A stretch of DNA of 64,000 bases from Bosea sp. PAMC 26642 (GCF_001562255.1 NZ_CP014301.1:5301501-5365500); one strand, 5' to 3'; counted from the stretch's first letter, positions 17,436 through 29,830 are shown. Translations and numbers: made by a program. The notes: generated by a model not told the origin, from the letters alone.

Positions 17436-18303
17436 TCTTGCGGAACATCTCTTTGTAGATGCTGCGGAGATAGACCAGCGCGAGCAGCAGCGAGGCCAGC
17501 ACCAGGAGCCAGCCGGTGGCCGCAGCCGAGCCGAAGGCGTTGTAGCGAAACGCTTCGAGATAGAGGTAGACGGCCATCACCTCCGTGGTGCGGGCCGGGC
17601 CGCCGCCTGTCATCAGCCAGACCTCGGAGAACAGCCGGAAAGCGAAGATGTAGCGAAACAGCGCTGCGATCAGCAAAGCCGGCATCAGCAGCGGCAGGGT
17701 GATGCGGCGGAACGCCGCCCAGCCGGTCGCACCGTCGATGGCGGCGGCCTCGTAGAGCTCGTCGGAAATCGAGAGCCGGGCGGCGTAGATGATGATGAAG
17801 CTGAAGGGCAGATGCAGCCAGATCGAGAGCAGGCTGACCATGGCGAGGCCGTGATTGGGGTTCACCGCCCATTCGATCGGCGGCAGCCCGAAAAAGCCGA
17901 GCATCTGGCTCATCATCCCGACTTCGGGCTCGAACAGATAGCGCCACATCACCACCGCCGAGACTTCGCTGACCGCATAGGGGGCGAGCACGATGGCGAG
18001 CAGGATCGGCCGGAACGGCACGCCCGACGCGAAGAACAGCGCCATGCCGAGGCCGATCAGCAATTCGACATGCACGACGATCGCGACGACGATCACGGTG
18101 TTGACCAGCGCCCGCCAGAAATAGGGATCGCCCAGCACCTTCGCGTAATTCGCTAATCCGACGAATGTCGCCGCCTGGCCGAAGGAGGACTGGTTCAGGC
18201 TGAGCCAGAACACGTAGATCGCCGGCAGGAAGATGACGCAGCCGACCATGAGCTGAACAGGGCCGACGAGCGCGATGGCTGACAGTGGCGTGCGGGCGGT
18301 CAT
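17428..18303 (-). CDS. Sugar ABC transporter permease, MalF/UgpA type
   Basis: Partner permease of the CUT1-type importer, 291 residues with six membrane segments. The EAA loop reads YEAAAIDGATGWAAFRRITLPLL. It overlaps the MalG-type gene by 8 bases, so the two are translated together. Upstream lies a palindromic repeat (18333-18440) and then the dehydratase gene in the same direction, so the enzyme and the permeases may share one promoter at about 19.65 kb. Confidence 0.9.
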   Translation of the reverse strand: MTARTPLSAIALVGPVQLMVGCVIFLPAIYVFWLSLNQSSFGQAATFVGLANYAKVLGDPYFWRALVNTVIVVAIVVHVELLIGLGMALFFASGVPFRPILLAIVLAPYAVSEVSAVVMWRYLFEPEVGMMSQMLGFFGLPPIEWAVNPNHGLAMVSLLSIWLHLPFSFIIIYAARLSISDELYEAAAIDGATGWAAFRRITLPLLMPALLIAALFRYIFAFRLFSEVWLMTGGGPARTTEVMAVYLYLEAFRYNAFGSAAATGWLLVLASLLLALVYLRSIYKEMFRKNA

Positions 18304-18332
18304 GGGTTGCCAACCCTTGCGATCAAACGCGC

Positions 18333-18440
18333 CGTCATCCCGGGCAAGCGAAGCGCAGACCCGGGATCCATCCTAGAACGCCGACGAGCCTTATGATGGA
18401 TCCCGGATCGGCGCGGCTGCGCCGCTTGTCCGGGATGACG
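18333..18440. repeat. Palindromic intergenic repeat (REP-like, CGTCATCCCGG family)
   Basis: Begins CGTCATCCCGGGCAAGCG and ends TTGTCCGGGATGACG, with internal copies of GGGATCCATC and GATGGATCCC that pair with each other. It closely resembles the elements at 31013 and 46908. It sits between the dehydratase gene and the permease genes of the same strand. Confidence 0.85.
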
Positions 18441-18484
18441 GCGGAGGTTGGAACAGCTGGTGGTGCTGGAATCCATAGCCCGCC

Positions 18485-19609
18485 TCACGCGATCCGGAAG
18501 CGCTTGAGCGCGTCGCGATCGATCGCGATCCCCAGCCCCGGACCCTGCGGCACGGCGAGCCTGCCATCCACCAGCTGAAAGCCCTCGCCCACTACCGGCT
18601 GCGTGAAGGCGTCGCGCAGCGGGTTCGCATAGACCATGCACTCGAAGGTGCGGAAGGTCTCGGCTGCCGCCGCGAGCTGCAGGCTGGCGGCGACGCAGAT
18701 CGCGCCCGACCAGCCGACATGCGGGGCGTAAGCGGTGTTGAAGCTCGCAGCGAGTTCGGCGATGCGCCAGGTCTCGGTGATGCCGCCCGAGCGCGTCACA
18801 TCGGGCTGGATCAGCCCGATCGAGCGGTCCTGCAGCATGTTCAGCGCCTCGGAGGCGACATAGTCGCTCTCGCCCGCAGCGAGCCGGATCGGCAGATGCT
18901 GCGCCAGCCGCCGATAGCCATCGCGGTCATGCGGCAGGATCGGCTCCTCGAAGAAGCCGTAGCCGAGATCGCACAATGCCTTGCCGACGACCATCGCGTC
19001 ATCGACGTCATAGGCCCAATTGGCATCGACATAGAGGGCGATGTCGTCGCCGGCGAGCTTGCGGATGAACTTCGCGCGCGCCACGGCGTCCTTCAGCGGG
19101 TGGCCGAGCTTTACCTTGATCTCGCGGAAGCCGGCCTGCAGCGCAGCGGTGACCTCGGCCTCGACCGTGGTGTCGTCGAGCCAGTTGATCGAGGAGGCAT
19201 AGGCTGCGACGTCGGTTCTGCCGATGCCGCCGAGCAGCTTGTGGATCGGAACGCCTGCCGCCTTGCCGGCGATGTCCCAGAGCGCGATGTCGATCGCCGA
19301 GATCGCCTCGACGAGCTGGCCGCCGGGCCGGCCTGTGAGCGCGCCGCGCATCGCCTTCCAATGCGCGCGCCGGTCGGCCGGGTCCTTGCCGAGCAGCCGC
19401 GGCGTCAGCACCTCGTCGATCAGCCGCGCATAGCCGGCCGCGCCCCGCCGCGCCAGCGCCTCGCCGACGCCGACGAGTCCGTCGCTGGTCGTCACCTCCA
19501 CGACGACGATCTCGATCGCCGGAAAGTCGCCTTGCGAGGTGCGCTGCGCCTTGGCGAGCGTAACCCGCAGCGGATGGGATTCGATTCTGGCGATGCAGCG
19601 GGCGGTCAT
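18485..19609 (-). CDS. Enolase-superfamily sugar-acid dehydratase/racemase (mandelate racemase/muconate lactonizing enzyme family)
   Basis: Mg-dependent enzyme that abstracts a proton next to a carboxylate. The N-terminal capping domain (about 1-125) is followed by a barrel with the KxK motif REIKVKLG, metal ligands in VDANWAYD, FFEEPI and AGESD, then QPDVTRSGG, and a catalytic histidine in APHVGWSG. The KxK plus His arrangement fits the mandelate-racemase-like group, many of which dehydrate aldonic acids. Length 374 is normal. It is transcribed away from the GntR regulator, with an operator-like palindrome between them. Its substrate is probably the acid form of the sugar imported by the adjacent ABC system. 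Confidence 0.87.
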   Translation of the reverse strand: MTARCIARIESHPLRVTLAKAQRTSQGDFPAIEIVVVEVTTSDGLVGVGEALARRGAAGYARLIDEVLTPRLLGKDPADRRAHWKAMRGALTGRPGGQLVEAISAIDIALWDIAGKAAGVPIHKLLGGIGRTDVAAYASSINWLDDTTVEAEVTAALQAGFREIKVKLGHPLKDAVARAKFIRKLAGDDIALYVDANWAYDVDDAMVVGKALCDLGYGFFEEPILPHDRDGYRRLAQHLPIRLAAGESDYVASEALNMLQDRSIGLIQPDVTRSGGITETWRIAELAASFNTAYAPHVGWSGAICVAASLQLAAAAETFRTFECMVYANPLRDAFTQPVVGEGFQLVDGRLAVPQGPGLGIAIDRDALKRFRIA

Positions 19610-19641
19610 GCGGTCTCGCGGCTCTGTGTCCGATTGAGTTC

Positions 19642-19658
19642 AACCTAACTGATAGGTT
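19642..19658. promoter_or_regulatory. Probable GntR operator between dehydratase and regulator genes
   Basis: AACCTA and TAGGTT form a perfect inverted repeat around ACTGA. It lies 32 bases before the dehydratase start and 42 bases before the regulator start, so one bound regulator could control both directions. Confidence 0.6.
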
Positions 19659-19700
19659 ACTCAGTTGCAAACATGAGCGGTATCTGTCAATCATCTGGCT

Positions 19701-20504
19701 ATGGAGACCGTGCTGAACCGCGCCGACGTGCTTGCCGATATCGACGCCGACCCGTTCGGCGGCACCGATGTCGTGCCGACGCGGCTGGGCGACGCCCTGA
19801 TCGCCCGCATCACCGAGGCGATCCATGACGGCAGGCTGAAGCCGGGCGATGCACTGCCTTCGGAGGCGCGCATCGCCGCCTCCTTCGGCGTCAGCAAGCC
19901 GATCGCGCGCGAGGCCATCCGCCAGCTCGCTGCGATGGGGGTGGTCAACATCCAGCAGGGCAAGGTCACCCGGGTCCAGGCGCTCGACGCCGCTCCGCTC
20001 GACCGCTTTTTTCGCTTCGCCGTGCGCGGCCGCAAGACCGGCCTGACCGAGGCCGTCGAGCTGCGCCGCATCCTCGAGCCGCCGATTGCCGCCCATAGCG
20101 CGCAGCGGCGCTCCGACGCCGATGTCGAACGGCTCGATTTCATCCTCGCAAGAATGGAGGCGGCGCTCGGTGACGTGCCACGCTGGATCGAGGCCGATCT
20201 CGACTTTCACGAGGCGGTCGCGGCCTCCTCCGGCAATCGCCTGCTCGACTTCCAGATCAGGGGCTTGAGGCCGGTGATCCGCGAGGTCATGGAAATCTTC
20301 AATTCGCGCGAGGCGCGCACGCAGGCCGACTGGCGCCGGACCTATCAACGTCATGTCCTCGTCGTGGATGCCATCCGGGCAGGCGACGCGCAGGCGGCTA
20401 CCCTCGCCATGAACAAGCATTTCGAAGCGGCAGAAGCCGCCATCGCGGAACTCGCGACATCCCGGGAGGATACTCATGACCAGAAGCACAGGGCTCGACC
20501 GTAG
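19701..20504 (+). CDS. GntR-family transcriptional regulator, FadR/FCD subfamily
   Basis: Winged helix-turn-helix at about residues 28-95 (LGDALIARITEAIHDGRLKPGD, then SEARIAASFGVSKPIAREAIRQLAAMGVV) followed by a helical FCD domain with RWIEADLDFHEAVAASSGN, where the Asp and His are typical metal or ligand contacts. It is the first gene of a plus-strand set with two binding proteins and an SDR; its end overlaps the first binding-protein gene by 29 bases. It probably represses both this set and the divergent dehydratase-permease set until the sugar acid is present. Confidence 0.9.
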   Translation: METVLNRADVLADIDADPFGGTDVVPTRLGDALIARITEAIHDGRLKPGDALPSEARIAASFGVSKPIAREAIRQLAAMGVVNIQQGKVTRVQALDAAPLDRFFRFAVRGRKTGLTEAVELRRILEPPIAAHSAQRRSDADVERLDFILARMEAALGDVPRWIEADLDFHEAVAASSGNRLLDFQIRGLRPVIREVMEIFNSREARTQADWRRTYQRHVLVVDAIRAGDAQAATLAMNKHFEAAEAAIAELATSREDTHDQKHRARP

Positions 20505-21771
20505 GCAGCTTATCGGCGGCATGGCAGGCGTCAGCCTCGCCGGATTCGGTGCTCCGGCCTTCGCACAGGCCGGGCCGCTCAACGTCTTCGCGCACCGCGT
20601 CATGCAGACGGTCTCGACCGGCGCGCAGGGCGGCGACATCACGAAGGACTGGGCCCAAAAGAACGGTACCACGATCCAGTGGACCACCTTCGACACCGGC
20701 CCGTTGCAGGAGCGCCTGTTCCGCGAGGCGAGCCTGTCGGAAAGCTCGGTCGATGTCGGCTTCCTGCTCAACACGCAGGCCATTCCGCGCGCCGCCAACC
20801 TGTTCGAGCCGCTCGACGATTATCTCAGGCGCGATCCGATCGAGGATGCCGCAGACATCTTTCCGGGGCTGACGGAGGGCATGAAGGTCGGCGGCAAGCA
20901 GCTCGCCGTGCCGTTCCGCCACGCCTCGTCGGGGCTGCACTACAATGAGGAGATCCTGGCCGAAAAGGGTTTCTCCAGGCCGCCGGCCTCGATCGAGGAA
21001 ATGGTCGAGATCGCCAAGGCCTGCACCTATCGCCGGGCGGACGGCACCGCCACCGTCGGCCTGTGCATGCCGGGCGTGACCTATCCCAACGTGATCGACA
21101 TCGCCCGCGCCTGGGACGGCGATTTCATCACGCCCGATTTCAAATGCGTCGCCGATCAGCCGCCGATGCTGAACGCGATCAAGCTGCTGCGCGCCCTGTT
21201 CGAGGCGGGTGCCTTCCCGCGCATCTTCGCGACGCTCTCACCCGAGGACGTCAATGTCTGGATGCAGACCGGCCGCGCCGCGATGAGCCTGCAGAGCATG
21301 GGCCGCAACCGGATCTACAACGATCCGCAGAAGTCGAAATTCCCCGGCAGGATCAAGACGGTCGCGGTGCCGACCTCGAAGACGCTGGCGGGCAAATATG
21401 CCGCTGCGCCCGCAAAGGTCGAGTTCTGGGGCCTCGTCATCCCGAAGAACGCGAAGCGCAAGGATCTCGCCTGGAGCTTCATCAAGGCGATGGTCTCGAA
21501 GGAGGCGACCCTGAAGGCGGCGCTCAACGGCAACGGCCCGGTGCGCGCCTCGACCTATGCCGACGAGGCCTTCAGCAAGACCGTGCCCTATGCGGCCGAG
21601 GAACTGAAGGTGCTCAAGGTCGCGCGCGTGCCGCTGCCGGCTTTCGACGAGGCGGCGCGCGCCGGCGATCTGTTCAAGGAGGAAGCCGAAGCCGCGGTTC
21701 TCGGCATGAAGACGCCCGAGGAGGCGATGGCCTCGCTGGTCAAGCGCGTGCAGCCGCTGCTCCCCGCCTGA
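20476..21771 (+). CDS. Sugar ABC transporter solute-binding protein (first of a tandem pair)
   Basis: Periplasmic receptor of the carbohydrate ABC system. It starts with a twin-arginine type signal (LDRRQLIGGMAG) and an AFAQA cleavage site. The mature part has the usual binding-protein features, including a Trp/Tyr-rich region and a C-terminal helix pair. A GGGAGGA ribosome site precedes the ATG, which lies inside the end of the regulator gene. Its C-terminal third is clearly related to that of the next gene, for example LNGNGPVRASTY against LNGNGPTRVSTY and AAVLGMKTP against AAVLGIKPP, so the two arose by duplication. Confidence 0.9.
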   Translation: MTRSTGLDRRQLIGGMAGVSLAGFGAPAFAQAGPLNVFAHRVMQTVSTGAQGGDITKDWAQKNGTTIQWTTFDTGPLQERLFREASLSESSVDVGFLLNTQAIPRAANLFEPLDDYLRRDPIEDAADIFPGLTEGMKVGGKQLAVPFRHASSGLHYNEEILAEKGFSRPPASIEEMVEIAKACTYRRADGTATVGLCMPGVTYPNVIDIARAWDGDFITPDFKCVADQPPMLNAIKLLRALFEAGAFPRIFATLSPEDVNVWMQTGRAAMSLQSMGRNRIYNDPQKSKFPGRIKTVAVPTSKTLAGKYAAAPAKVEFWGLVIPKNAKRKDLAWSFIKAMVSKEATLKAALNGNGPVRASTYADEAFSKTVPYAAEELKVLKVARVPLPAFDEAARAGDLFKEEAEAAVLGMKTPEEAMASLVKRVQPLLPA

Positions 21772-21826
21772 GAGACCGAACCGCCAGCACGCGACACAGC
21801 GTGGGCTAAACATCCGGAGGAAACCC

Positions 21827-23116
21827 ATGTCCAAACTCATCTCGCGTCGCGCTTTCGGCCTGATGGCCGGCAGCGCAACAGCCGCGCTCGGACTGCCTGG
21901 AATCGCGCGCGCCCAAGCAAAGACCGTCACTGCGCTGGGCCACCGCGTCCACCAGACCTCGGCGACCACCGGCCCCGGCGGCGACGCCACCGAAGCCTGG
22001 CGCAAGCAGTCCGGCGCATCCGTCAACTGGGTGACGTTCGGGGACGTCAACGCGATCCACGAACGCCTGTTGCGTGAGGTCACGCTCAGCGAGACCACGA
22101 TCGACGTCGCCTATCTGCTCAACGGCCGCGCCGTGCCGCGCAATCTCAAGCTGTTCGAGCCGCTCGATGCGCTGATGAAGGATGCGCCGATCGAAGCCTT
22201 CGAGGATTTCGCGCCCGGACTGGTCGCGCCGATGAGGCTCGACGGCGCGTTGCACGCGATCCCCGTGCGACACGCCACCAACGCGCTGATCTACAACGAG
22301 GCGCTGCTGGAGGAGCGCGGCGTCTCCACGCTGCCGGCGAGCTTCGAGGAGCTGGCGGAACTCGCCCGCAAGCTGACCTTCAAGCGCGACGACGGCAGCC
22401 AGGTCCATGGCCTGGCCTTCACCGCAATCTTCGCCTCGAACTTCCTGACGCTCGCGCGCTGCTTCGGCGGTGACTACATGACCACGGATGGCAAGCTCGT
22501 CGCCAACGAGCCGCCGATGATAAAGGCCCTGACGGTGCTGGCGGAGTTCTACAAGGCCGGCGTACTGCCACGGAACTTCGCGACGGTGAACAACGAGGAG
22601 ATCACCACCGTGATGCAGCAGGGGCGGGCGGCCATGACCATCAACCCCTTCGCCCGGCTAGTGACCTATAACGACCCGAGCAAGGGCAAATATGGCGGGC
22701 GCTTCAAGTCGCTCCTGCCGCCGATGGCAGCCGATCTCAAGGGCAAGACGCCCTACGCGCCCACGACCGAGTTCTGGTCACTGGCAATCCCGAAGAACGC
22801 GAAGCAGAAGCCGTTGGCTTGGGAGATGATCCGCGCGCTTTCCGCCAGATCCGGGACGCTGGCGATGGCCCTGAACGGCAACGGCCCGACCCGTGTCTCG
22901 ACCTATTCCGACGAGAAACTGAAGGCGGCGATGCCCTATGCGGCCGACGAGGCGGCGGCGCTCAAGGCCTCGCGCATCCATCTGCCGGCCTTCGACGAGC
23001 AGGCCCGCGCCCACGACATTTTCCTTGAGGAAACGCAGGCCGCGGTGCTCGGCATCAAGCCGCCGCAGACCGCGATGGACGATGCGGTGAAGCGCGTGAA
23101 GCCGCTGCTCGGCTGA
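21827..23116 (+). CDS. Sugar ABC transporter solute-binding protein (second of a tandem pair)
   Basis: Paralogue of the preceding gene, with its own twin-arginine-like signal (ISRRAFGLMAGSA, cleavage near ARAQA). It has 429 residues and a GGAGGAAA ribosome site. The two proteins have diverged considerably outside shared blocks such as PAFDEQARAHDIF, so they probably bind different or overlapping ligands and feed the same permease pair. Its stop codon overlaps the start of the SDR gene by one base (TGATG), which links transport to the enzyme. Confidence 0.9.
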   Translation: MSKLISRRAFGLMAGSATAALGLPGIARAQAKTVTALGHRVHQTSATTGPGGDATEAWRKQSGASVNWVTFGDVNAIHERLLREVTLSETTIDVAYLLNGRAVPRNLKLFEPLDALMKDAPIEAFEDFAPGLVAPMRLDGALHAIPVRHATNALIYNEALLEERGVSTLPASFEELAELARKLTFKRDDGSQVHGLAFTAIFASNFLTLARCFGGDYMTTDGKLVANEPPMIKALTVLAEFYKAGVLPRNFATVNNEEITTVMQQGRAAMTINPFARLVTYNDPSKGKYGGRFKSLLPPMAADLKGKTPYAPTTEFWSLAIPKNAKQKPLAWEMIRALSARSGTLAMALNGNGPTRVSTYSDEKLKAAMPYAADEAAALKASRIHLPAFDEQARAHDIFLEETQAAVLGIKPPQTAMDDAVKRVKPLLG

Positions 23117-23868
23117 TGGCGGCAGAGCTTGCAGGACGCGTCGCGCTGGTCACCGGCGGCGCACGCGGGATCGGACTGGCGATCGCCACGGCGCTGGCGC
23201 AGGCCGGGGCCCATGCGGTCCTGCATGATCGCGACCGCGAAGCGACCGAGTCGGCGGCCGCGACGCTGCTCGCAGATGGCGCCTCGGCGTCGAGCCTGAT
23301 CGCCGATCTCGTAGATTCGGCGGCGCCAGCCGCCATGCTGGCCGAACTGCAGGCGGCGCAACGCGAGCCCGATATCCTCATCCTCTGCGCCTCGGTAGAA
23401 ATTCGCGAAAGCTGGGACGCGGTCAGTGACGAGGCTCTTCAGATCCAGAGCGAGGTCAACCTGTTCGCGACGGCCCGCCTCATCCGCGCTTTTCTTCCCG
23501 GGATGATCGCACGTGGGTTCGGCCGGGTCGTTGCGATCGGCTCGGTTCAGGAGACTCGCCCCAACGCCGACTGCCTGTTCTACGCCGCCACCAAGGCGGC
23601 GCAGACGAGCATGATCCTCAACCTTGCCCGGACGCTGCGTGCGCCCGACGTGACGCTCAACATCGTCCAGCCGGGCGCGATCGCCACGGATCGCAACCGG
23701 GCCGTGCTCGCAAAACCCGGCTACGGGCAGATCGTCCGCGAGCGCATTCCGCTTGGCCGGATCGGCACACCGGAGGATTGCGCCGGTGCCGTTATGCTGC
23801 TGTGCTCGGCTTCCGGAAGCTACATCAACGGCGCGGAAATCGCCGTCGACGGCGGCGCGAGATTGTAG
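23116..23868 (+). CDS. Short-chain dehydrogenase/reductase (SDR)
   Basis: NAD(P)-dependent oxidoreductase of the classical SDR family, 250 residues. The nucleotide loop reads TGGARGIG, and the catalytic Ser and the YAATK pair (Tyr and Lys) are in place; the C-terminus ends in VDGGARL. It is coupled to the second binding-protein gene. By position it should oxidise or reduce the imported sugar or sugar acid, upstream or downstream of the enolase-superfamily enzyme. Substrate is not readable from sequence. Confidence 0.88.
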   Translation: MAAELAGRVALVTGGARGIGLAIATALAQAGAHAVLHDRDREATESAAATLLADGASASSLIADLVDSAAPAAMLAELQAAQREPDILILCASVEIRESWDAVSDEALQIQSEVNLFATARLIRAFLPGMIARGFGRVVAIGSVQETRPNADCLFYAATKAAQTSMILNLARTLRAPDVTLNIVQPGAIATDRNRAVLAKPGYGQIVRERIPLGRIGTPEDCAGAVMLLCSASGSYINGAEIAVDGGARL

Positions 23869-23877
23869 TTTCTCCCG

Positions 23878-25866
<1,989 letters not shown>

Positions 25867-25877
25867 CAGCGCACGCC

Positions 25878-26006
25878 TGTCATTCCGGGGCTTCGCGCAG
25901 CGAAGAACCCGGAACCCACGACCGGGCGAGCCTTTGCTGTTGCGCTTTCAGGGCACTTGCCCAGTCGTGGGTTCCGGGTTCGGCCTTTGGCCGCCCCGGA
26001 ATGACA
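25878..26006. repeat. Palindromic intergenic repeat (REP-like, GTCATTCCGGGG family)
   Basis: Ends TGTCATTCCGGGGC and GCCCCGGAATGACA are complementary; inside, GGAACCCACGACCGGG pairs with the later CAGTCGTGGGTTCC. Related elements are at 29052 and 41722. It separates the two carboxylase subunit genes inside one operon. Confidence 0.87.
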
Positions 26007-26029
26007 GAGGTGGTTCGCCGCCATCACCG

Positions 26030-27604
<1,575 letters not shown>

Positions 27605-27638
27605 GCGGCCCACGCCTCGACGTTTCATATCAAAGGCG

Positions 27639-27746
27639 CGTCATTCCGGGCGAAGCGCAGCGAAGACCCGGAATCCATCATAGGGCGCGGCGGGCTCTAT
27701 GATGGATTCCGGATCAGCGCCGCTGCGCGGCTTGTCCGGAATGACG
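27639..27746. repeat. Palindromic intergenic repeat (REP-like)
   Basis: Starts CGTCATTCCGGGCGAAGCG and ends TTGTCCGGAATGACG; internal GGAATCCATCATA pairs with TATGATGGATTCC. It lies in the control region between the divergent carboxylase and acyl-CoA dehydrogenase genes. Confidence 0.87.
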
Positions 27747-27804
27747 GCGCGTCTTGTCTCTCTGCGAGCGAACTGAAAGCGGCTTGATCTCCCCGTTCCG
27801 TTCA

Positions 27805-27824
27805 CCTACCGTCCGTTAGGTAGG
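27805..27824. promoter_or_regulatory. Probable TetR operator upstream of acyl-CoA dehydrogenase
   Basis: CCTACC and GGTAGG form a perfect inverted repeat around GTCCGTTA. It ends 37 bases before the ATG chosen for the acyl-CoA dehydrogenase gene (27862), whose ribosome site is GGGAG at 27851. The TetR gene at 29210 is the obvious candidate to bind it. Confidence 0.6.
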
Positions 27825-27861
27825 CGGAATGAACCGCGCAGGTCAAGCACGGGAGTGCATC

Positions 27862-29043
27862 ATGTCGGCAGTCGAGAAGCTGAACGCGGGCGAAGCTCCG
27901 CGCCGCTCGCCTTACTTCACCGAAGAACACGAGGCGCTGCGCGACCAGGTCCGCCGCTTCGTCGAGACCGAGATCAAGCCCCATGCCGACGCGTGGGAGG
28001 AGCAGGGCTTCGTGCCGCGCGAGGTCCTGAAGCGCATGGGCGCGCTCGGCTTCTTCGGCATCCGCTATCCGGCCGAATATGGCGGGTCCGAGATGGACAC
28101 GATGGCCACCGTCGTGCTCGCCGAGGAATTCGGCCGCTCGACCTATTCGGGCGTCGCCATCACGGCGCTCGTCCACACCGACATGGCCTCGGTTCACATC
28201 GCCAATGCCGGCAGCCAGGCCCAGCGCGATGCGCATATGCCCGGCATCATCGCCGGCGAGAAGATCGTCGCGGTCGCGGTCACCGAGCCTGATGCCGGCT
28301 CGGACGTGAAGGGCATCCGCACCACGGCGCGGCGCGAGGGCGACAGCTATGTGCTCAACGGCGCAAAAATGTTCATCACCAATGGCGTTCATGCCGATCT
28401 CTACTGCGTCGCCGCCAAGACCGACCTCTCGGCCAAGCCGTCGCAATCGGTCTCGATCTTTCTCGTTGAGAAGGGCACGCCGGGCTTCCGCGTCTCGCGC
28501 GCGCTCGACAAGCATGGCTGGCGCTCGTCGGACACCGCCGAGCTGGTCTTCGAGGATTGCCGCATCCCGGCGGAAAACATCCTCGGCCAGGAGGGGCGCG
28601 GCTTCTACGCGATCATGAGCAACTTCCAGAACGAGCGCACCGTGATCGGCGCTATGGCGATCGGCGAGGCCCAGGCCGCGATCGATCTCACCCTCGATTA
28701 TGTCCGCACGCGAAAGGCCTTCGGCGCGCCGCTCTGGGACAAGCAGGCGATCCGCCAGAAGCTCGCCATGCTGGCCGCCAGGGTCGAGGCCGGGCGCCAG
28801 CTCGTCTATCACGCGGCCTGGCTCGACGCGCAGGGCTTCGACGCCACCAAGGAAGTATCCATGGTCAAGGCGCTCTGCGGAGAGCTCGTCAACGAGGTGA
28901 TGTATGCTTGCCTGCAGTTCCATGGCGGCATGGGTTTCATGCGCGAAAGCACGATCGAGCGCATGACCCGCGACGCCCGCGTCCAGTCGATCGGCGGCGG
29001 CGCGACGGAAGTCATGCTGGAAGAGGTCGCAAAGCGGCTGTGA
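27862..29043 (+). CDS. Acyl-CoA dehydrogenase (FAD-dependent)
   Basis: Introduces the alpha-beta double bond in an acyl-CoA. The three-domain layout is clear: the N-terminal helical domain, the middle FAD-binding region with VAVTEPDAGSDVKGI and KMFITNG, and the C-terminal helical domain with NERTVIGAMAIGEAQAA and FHGGMGFMRESTIER. The catalytic base is probably the Glu in GGGATEVM near the end. An in-frame ATG at 27829 would place the operator close to the start; the ATG at 27862 has the better ribosome site. Together with the divergent biotin carboxylase it suggests breakdown of a branched-chain or isoprenoid acyl-CoA. Confidence 0.92.
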   Translation: MSAVEKLNAGEAPRRSPYFTEEHEALRDQVRRFVETEIKPHADAWEEQGFVPREVLKRMGALGFFGIRYPAEYGGSEMDTMATVVLAEEFGRSTYSGVAITALVHTDMASVHIANAGSQAQRDAHMPGIIAGEKIVAVAVTEPDAGSDVKGIRTTARREGDSYVLNGAKMFITNGVHADLYCVAAKTDLSAKPSQSVSIFLVEKGTPGFRVSRALDKHGWRSSDTAELVFEDCRIPAENILGQEGRGFYAIMSNFQNERTVIGAMAIGEAQAAIDLTLDYVRTRKAFGAPLWDKQAIRQKLAMLAARVEAGRQLVYHAAWLDAQGFDATKEVSMVKALCGELVNEVMYACLQFHGGMGFMRESTIERMTRDARVQSIGGGATEVMLEEVAKRL

Positions 29044-29051
29044 GCATTCCT

Positions 29052-29199
29052 CGTCATTCCGGGGCACTGCGCAGCAGCGAGCCCGGAACCCATAAACACT
29101 GGCTCCTTAGAAAAATGCACGACGTTGTCCGCGCCACTTCTGTCGGGACCCGTGCTTATGGGTTCCGGGCTCGCGCCTTCGGCGCGCCCCGGAATGACG
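29052..29199. repeat. Palindromic intergenic repeat (REP-like, GTCATTCCGGGG family)
   Basis: Outer ends CGTCATTCCGGGG and CCCCGGAATGACG pair; inside, GGAACCCATAA pairs with TTATGGGTTCC. It lies between the acyl-CoA dehydrogenase and TetR genes and fills almost the whole gap. Confidence 0.87.
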
Positions 29200-29209
29200 A
29201 AGGTGCTGC

Positions 29210-29830
29210 ATGAGCGTGGCGGTCGAGAAATCTCCGCGCGAGAAGACAGAAAGCCCCTCCCGTCGGCTCATCCTCGACACCGCCGCGCGGCTGCTGCGCT
29301 CGGGTGGCTATCACCAGACGACCTTGCGCGAGGTGGCCGAAGCGGTCGGCATCGCCAAGGCGAGCCTCTACTACCATTTCGCTTCGAAGGAGGAGATCGT
29401 CGAAGCTGTCGCCAATGACGGCGTCCGCTTCGTCCATGAGGCGGTCTCACTCGCCTTGGCGGAGACCGTCGAGGCCTCGCCTCGCTCCCGCCTGGAAGCG
29501 GCGATCTGCGCCCATCTCACCGCGCTGCACGGGCATGGCGATTACACCTCGGCCAGCATCAAGGCGTTCCCCTTCGGCCCCGTCGCCGCGCCCGAGAGCG
29601 TCCGCCAGGTCCGCCGCGCCTATGAAGACGTATGGCGCGACCTCATCGCCGAGCTTCAGGCTTCGGGCGCGATTCCACCCGAGCGTGCGCCGGAGACGTT
29701 GCGCTATTTCCTGCTCGGCGCGCTCAACGGATCGACCGACTGGTACCGGCCCGGCCGCTTCGACATCGCCGGCCTCGCTGGCGAATTCGCGGTCCTGATC
29801 GCGCCGCGTAACGATGCCGTGAGACCATAG
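29210..29830 (+). CDS. TetR-family transcriptional regulator
   Basis: DNA-binding repressor of 206 residues. The N-terminal helix-turn-helix reads RLILDTAARLLRSGGYHQTTLREVAEAVGIAKASLYYHFASKEEI; its recognition helix AKASLYYHF is typical of TetR proteins that govern acyl-CoA metabolism. The C-terminal domain is helical and probably binds an acyl-CoA. It lies just after the acyl-CoA dehydrogenase gene, and a matching palindrome (27805-27824) sits upstream of that gene, so control of the dehydrogenase and perhaps of the carboxylase genes is likely. Confidence 0.9.
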   Translation: MSVAVEKSPREKTESPSRRLILDTAARLLRSGGYHQTTLREVAEAVGIAKASLYYHFASKEEIVEAVANDGVRFVHEAVSLALAETVEASPRSRLEAAICAHLTALHGHGDYTSASIKAFPFGPVAAPESVRQVRRAYEDVWRDLIAELQASGAIPPERAPETLRYFLLGALNGSTDWYRPGRFDIAGLAGEFAVLIAPRNDAVRP

